Shown piece by piece: positions 60,601 to 64,000 of a stretch of 64,000 bases of DNA. Numbering within the stretch: position 1 is the first letter of the stretch; each line of letters begins with the position of its first letter. A program made the translations under genes and the position numbers. Source of the stretch: Epichloe hybrida (lineage: Eukaryota > Ascomycota > Sordariomycetes > Hypocreales > Clavicipitaceae); contig JAFEKR010000003.1 in assembly GCA_019022495.1 (NCBI GenBank), positions 2,294,001 through 2,358,000 of the forward strand. The letters run 5' to 3'. Below the pieces are notes generated by a model that saw only the letters and a program-made list of their open reading frames with translations, was not told the origin of the DNA and did not search any database.

Positions 60601-61805
60601 GATGATGGTCAACGGGACCTGGATACTCGCGTTTGTCGACGTCGGGATGATGCCTTGGTGACTCTTGTTTCGCTCTTCCCTTGGCAACTTCAAATGCAAC
60701 CAAGTATGTACTTGTTGCTGCAAGGTCAGGTCTAGTCGACGCCGCGACTGCGGTGGGGTAGCTCAATGGAGAATGGAGAGGCACAACAGAACGGGGTCAG
60801 GTGCAAGGTGCAAGTCGTGCCAGCGGCAGCTCGTCGGGCAGGGAGGGGAGGGGCGCGTTGCAAGTTGGCGAGCAGAGCAGTCTGGTCTGGTCTGAGCAGA
60901 AGAGAGCAAGCAAGACCAGAGTCATTAGCTACGAATTCCTATCTTGTTTTATTTTTTCCGAAATCAGAGAAGTCGTGCGGAGGAGTTGACGGTTTGGTTG
61001 TTGGGGGGCCAGGGGGAGAAAGTACTCGCAGTTGTATGTAGTAGGCCTTGTATGTATGTAGTCCGTAGGAGACGAGGGGACGAGGGGACGAGCAGACGAG
61101 CAGACGAGCAGACGAGCAGACGAGGGGACGAGTACACGAGGGGACGAGGGGGTGGTGGTGGTCTTGTTGGTCTTGACTTTGTCGTGGCTCCCCTCCTTCG
61201 CATGACACACACACTGCCTTGGCCGTCACTGAAGTTCATTCAGTTGACCACGATGTCTGGACTTGGGGAGGTGCCCGAGGGCATCAATTGCAACAGACTC
61301 AATTCGAGGCAGGTGCGGCCCCAGGGTGGCAGCCAAACATGGAAAGTACCGGCAAAGTACCGGCAAAATTCACCAAATGTATTCACAGGGCCCGGCCTCG
61401 AAGTCTCGAAATTGGCGCGCTTGATTCATCCATCTATTGCAATACATCATCGCCCGTCGGGTTGCTGATCCCAATCATAATCATAATAAACATCTGACGA
61501 CAAGCCAATGACCACGCTTAATCCTCAGTGTCAGCCACTGGCACACTGGCGCCACCACCACCACCTTGTTCCCCTGTTCCGATGTGTGCACGGGCCAAGC
61601 AACAATGCATCCACATTGAATTGGATCATTCATCATCCTTGCTCTGAAAGCAACAACACCAACAAGCAAAGCCGTGATCCGACACACTGCTAGCGAGCTT
61701 TACTTCCAAGCAACTCCGTTTTGTTCTTTGGGGTGTCCGCGCCGCAAGCAGGCAGAATATGTGCCACCCACTGTCCACAAAGTCCATACAGTCCACAAAG
61801 TGCAA
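60601..61805. promoter_or_regulatory. Divergent promoter region between B56 and TFIIIC subunit genes
   Basis: 1.2 kb between start codons of divergent genes. It includes an 8-bp minisatellite (61071-61150), GA/GGTGG-rich stretches, CATA/TATG-rich sequence near 61033-61060, and CACC/CCAC runs near 61549-61565. No coding family recognised in the overlapping short frames. Confidence 0.55.
61071..61150. repeat. 8-bp minisatellite GACGAG(GG/CA), 10 copies
   Basis: Ten consecutive 8-bp units: two GACGAGGG, four GACGAGCA, then GACGAGGG, GACGAGTA, CACGAGGG and GACGAGGG. It lies in the divergent promoter region. The unit length is not a multiple of three and all six frames stay open through it, which generates spurious ORFs. 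Confidence 0.93.
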
Positions 61806-63916
61806 ATGATGGATTCATTGCGAGATGACGTCGAGTTGGCCGGCCCATCCAACTCACGGTCGGCCCAAGGTCCCGTTGACCAAGACGGTGGAGCTCCTCG
61901 ATATCGCATTGCGCATCGGCACCTTTCCGCCATTGAGATTCCCGCCGTCGTGGAGAACGTAGATAGGGCAGTGAAGGCCTTTGGCAGGGTTCCCACATTG
62001 GCACATGTGAGTTTTCCTGCCCTCGTACATACAAAGTAAACGGGTCTCATCTTGGGAATGAAGATGCGGCTAACATGTCTGCCACCAAAACATAAAAGGC
62101 CCTGGAGACTACCAGAAACTCAATACCCTTGTATTTGCGCCCAGAGAGCCCCTTCTGTAAGCCATTGATGTCCCACAATGCGGCCTCACACAATGTTGTG
62201 CTCAAAGTCACCGTGCCGAAACGGACTGGCCGAAAGAGGAAGAAGGGTAGCAAGGGCCCTTGGGAAGGAGATGTAGACATCTCGGACGCTTCCACGGCCG
62301 AGCGTTGTGGCAGCAACAAGGGACAAGTCCAATCTGTAGCACGCCTAGACGAACCCAAAGTGTTGAGAAGAAAACTGGAAGATAACGTGGGGAGATATAA
62401 TGTCGAAGCCGTCGGCATTATCAAGCACACGCATCGATTTCGTGCGCTGGCTGACTTTTACTGGGACATGAATCGATCCAATTTTGCTCAGAGATATGTC
62501 GATCAAGTTCTATCAGGAGACGGTAGGCGTTGTGTCCTCCCCCTTCCTCCTTTCTTTCTTTCGCGTATAGACTTCTCTTCCTCTCCATTCTCCATCTAAC
62601 CTCCTGATGTAGTGCAAAACATGAAAAAGTTCGCCTTTGAAGGAGGCAGGGATCGCCCTCCCAACGTGGACATCCTCCCGCCACCCATCTTCACCCACAT
62701 GAGTCTCCCCTTCAACTACTTCTACTCGCAAAACCCATACGTGCGCACCACCGAAGATGGCGACACGTTCAACCTCACAGCCGTCAAGCACGTCGGACAC
62801 TTCATCGGCGCAGAAGACCCTACCCCCTCGGGCCCCCAGATCGCGCCCAATATGACAGACCCGCGTATGCTAGAGGTCATGTCCGACCTGGAAGAAGCCT
62901 TCCAACTCCGTCCCATCTGGACTCGCCGTTCCTTGATGAACCACCTCCAGGGCAAACTCCAAAGCTGGAACGAGCTGAAAAAGTACCTCAGCTACACGGC
63001 ATACCAGTTCAAAGGCGGACCATGGCGCGACAGTGTGGTGCCCTACAGCCTTGACCCACGAACCGACCCCAAATACCGCATCTACCAGACCCTCATGTTC
63101 AAATTGAAAAGGCATAGACGCGCCATCAAGGACGAGCCCTGGCAATCCGTTAGGAGGAACCAAACGGGCGCTTCACACGTCGCCCCCGACAGCCACATGT
63201 TTGACGGAGAAGCGTACTCGACCGACGGCAAAGTCTGGCAAGTATGCGACATTACCGACCCCCTCCTAAAGGAGCTCCTCGACCACGCAGCCGTACGGCC
63301 CGAATGCGACGTCAACAGTGGATGGTACCACGGCGGGCTATGGGCCAAGGTCAAGGCCATCATGAAGACGAAACTCGTCGCCATCCAATTCGGCCGACGC
63401 CTCGGCAAAGAGGACTTCTCGTCCACGCTGGAGTGTGGCGACATGACGCCCACGCGATCCACGTCCACCACGTTCCACCTGCCCCTGCCGGAACTCGATC
63501 TCACGAATGAGGAACTCACCCTGCTGAGGGGCAGAGAACCCCCCAAGAAGAAGAGCAAAGGGTACAATGTGCGACTGCGTGACGCAGCAAGTACGCCTGC
63601 CGTGGAGGCGTCGGAGCAGTCCCCCCCGTCCACGCCCACGCCTTTTGCAGGAAGCGACGTCGTTGGCGGACATGGCACGCTCTCGGAGGGTGATGCGGAC
63701 GACACGGGGAGTGAGAACGAGGAAGACGACGAGTCTGACAATGAGGGCTACGAGCACGTTGCAAGGTTCCGTCAAGAGCAAGAATACGGTGGTCAGCATC
63801 ACAGCCACCATGATTACCAGCAGACCGAGGAAGAGCATGACATGGACATGGAAACGGACATGGACATGGACATGGGAATGGGAATGGGTAGAACGTCGTA
63901 TCCCGAGCTAGATTAG
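61806..63916 (+). CDS. TFIIIC subunit, tau95/Sfc1/GTF3C5 type
   Basis: Three exons: 61806-62006, 62099-62522, 62613-63916 (642 aa; ATG at 61809 is an alternative start). Introns of 92 and 90 bp have donors GTGAGT and GTAGGC, branch sites GCTAAC and TCTAAC, acceptors AAAAG and TGTAG. The N-terminal part (RYRIAHRHLSAIEIPAVV, then YLRPESPFCKPL) fits the Tau95 N-terminal barrel that dimerises with its TFIIIC partner. Residues ~295-370 (RPIWTRRSLMNHLQ, KYLSYTAYQFKGGPWRD, DPRTDPKYRIYQT) fit the Tau95 DNA-binding/HTH domain. The C-terminus is acidic (~555-642), ending in a Met-Asp/Met-Gly repeat. It would bind box A of tRNA-type promoters within TFIIIC in RNA polymerase III transcription. Family assignment is firm; the start codon is less certain. 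Confidence 0.9.
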
Positions 63917-64000
63917 CAATAGCATAAAACCCCCTTACGCTTCAAGAACAAACAGAGCCATTTATGAAGACGCTAAAATGAAAAAAAAAAAGTAGTATGT
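63917..64000. other. 3' flank of the TFIIIC subunit gene
   Basis: 84 bp to the window edge; contains AATAGCATAAAA and AAAATGAAAAAAAA stretches compatible with a 3' UTR. Nothing else seen. Confidence 0.4.

Noticed and set aside
60929..61468. Several arginine/serine-rich frames on both strands
   Set aside because: Generated by the 8-bp minisatellite, which is open in all frames; lies in a divergent promoter.

Overview
The window looks like a filamentous ascomycete genome (Pezizomycotina; my inference is Sordariomycetes, perhaps Hypocreales). The genes have short introns (59-173 bp where I could define them) with GTRNGT-type donors, CTAAC/CTGAC-like branch sites and YAG acceptors. The proteins are typical fungal housekeeping proteins. 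The window also has sharp AT-rich/GC-normal compartments, in which the AT-rich part is repeats degraded by C-to-T and G-to-A transitions, the signature of repeat-induced point mutation (RIP).

Layout. (1) 1-34,491 is an AT-rich compartment with essentially no intact genes. It can be resolved into nested transposons by matching target-site duplications (TSDs). Four Ty1/copia elements or fragments code on the minus strand: IV at 1-4,610, I at 5,662-14,433, III at 16,276-31,344 and II at 24,162-30,973. There is also an older copia fragment V (15,604-16,275 continuing at 31,345 to about 33,745) and a 3'-truncated plus-oriented copia end finishing at 34,491. Interleaved with them are three non-coding hAT-like elements (A, B, C). 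These have CAGAGCAT termini, 8-bp TSDs, and ends built of pentanucleotide arrays (TGTAA or TGTAT units). Copia elements sit inside hAT elements, and hAT elements sit inside copia LTRs. (2) 34,492-41,470 is a GC-normal island with a WD40/inositol 5-phosphatase gene (minus strand, 36,950-40,787) and a doubtful gene remnant at 35.1-36.4 kb. (3) 41,471-53,995 is a full-length copia element (TSD ATCGG, 233-bp LTRs) that landed between two divergent genes and carries a second, younger copia element (42,092-49,178, TSD CTACC) inside it. (4) 54,001-64,000 is a compact gene island. It holds a small DUF4748-like protein (+), a CID/SR-rich RNA-processing protein (+), a PP2A B56 regulatory subunit (-) and a TFIIIC tau95/Sfc1-type subunit (+).

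The genes are unrelated housekeeping functions: phosphoinositide signalling, RNA polymerase II/RNA processing, phosphatase targeting and RNA polymerase III transcription. The interest lies mainly in the transposon compartment. It contains hAT-like elements with swapped pentamer-array ends, reciprocal hAT/copia nesting, and a repeated pattern in which the outermost part of each terminal LTR escaped the RIP damage seen further inside. All coordinates and comparisons were read by eye; no alignments or searches were run.
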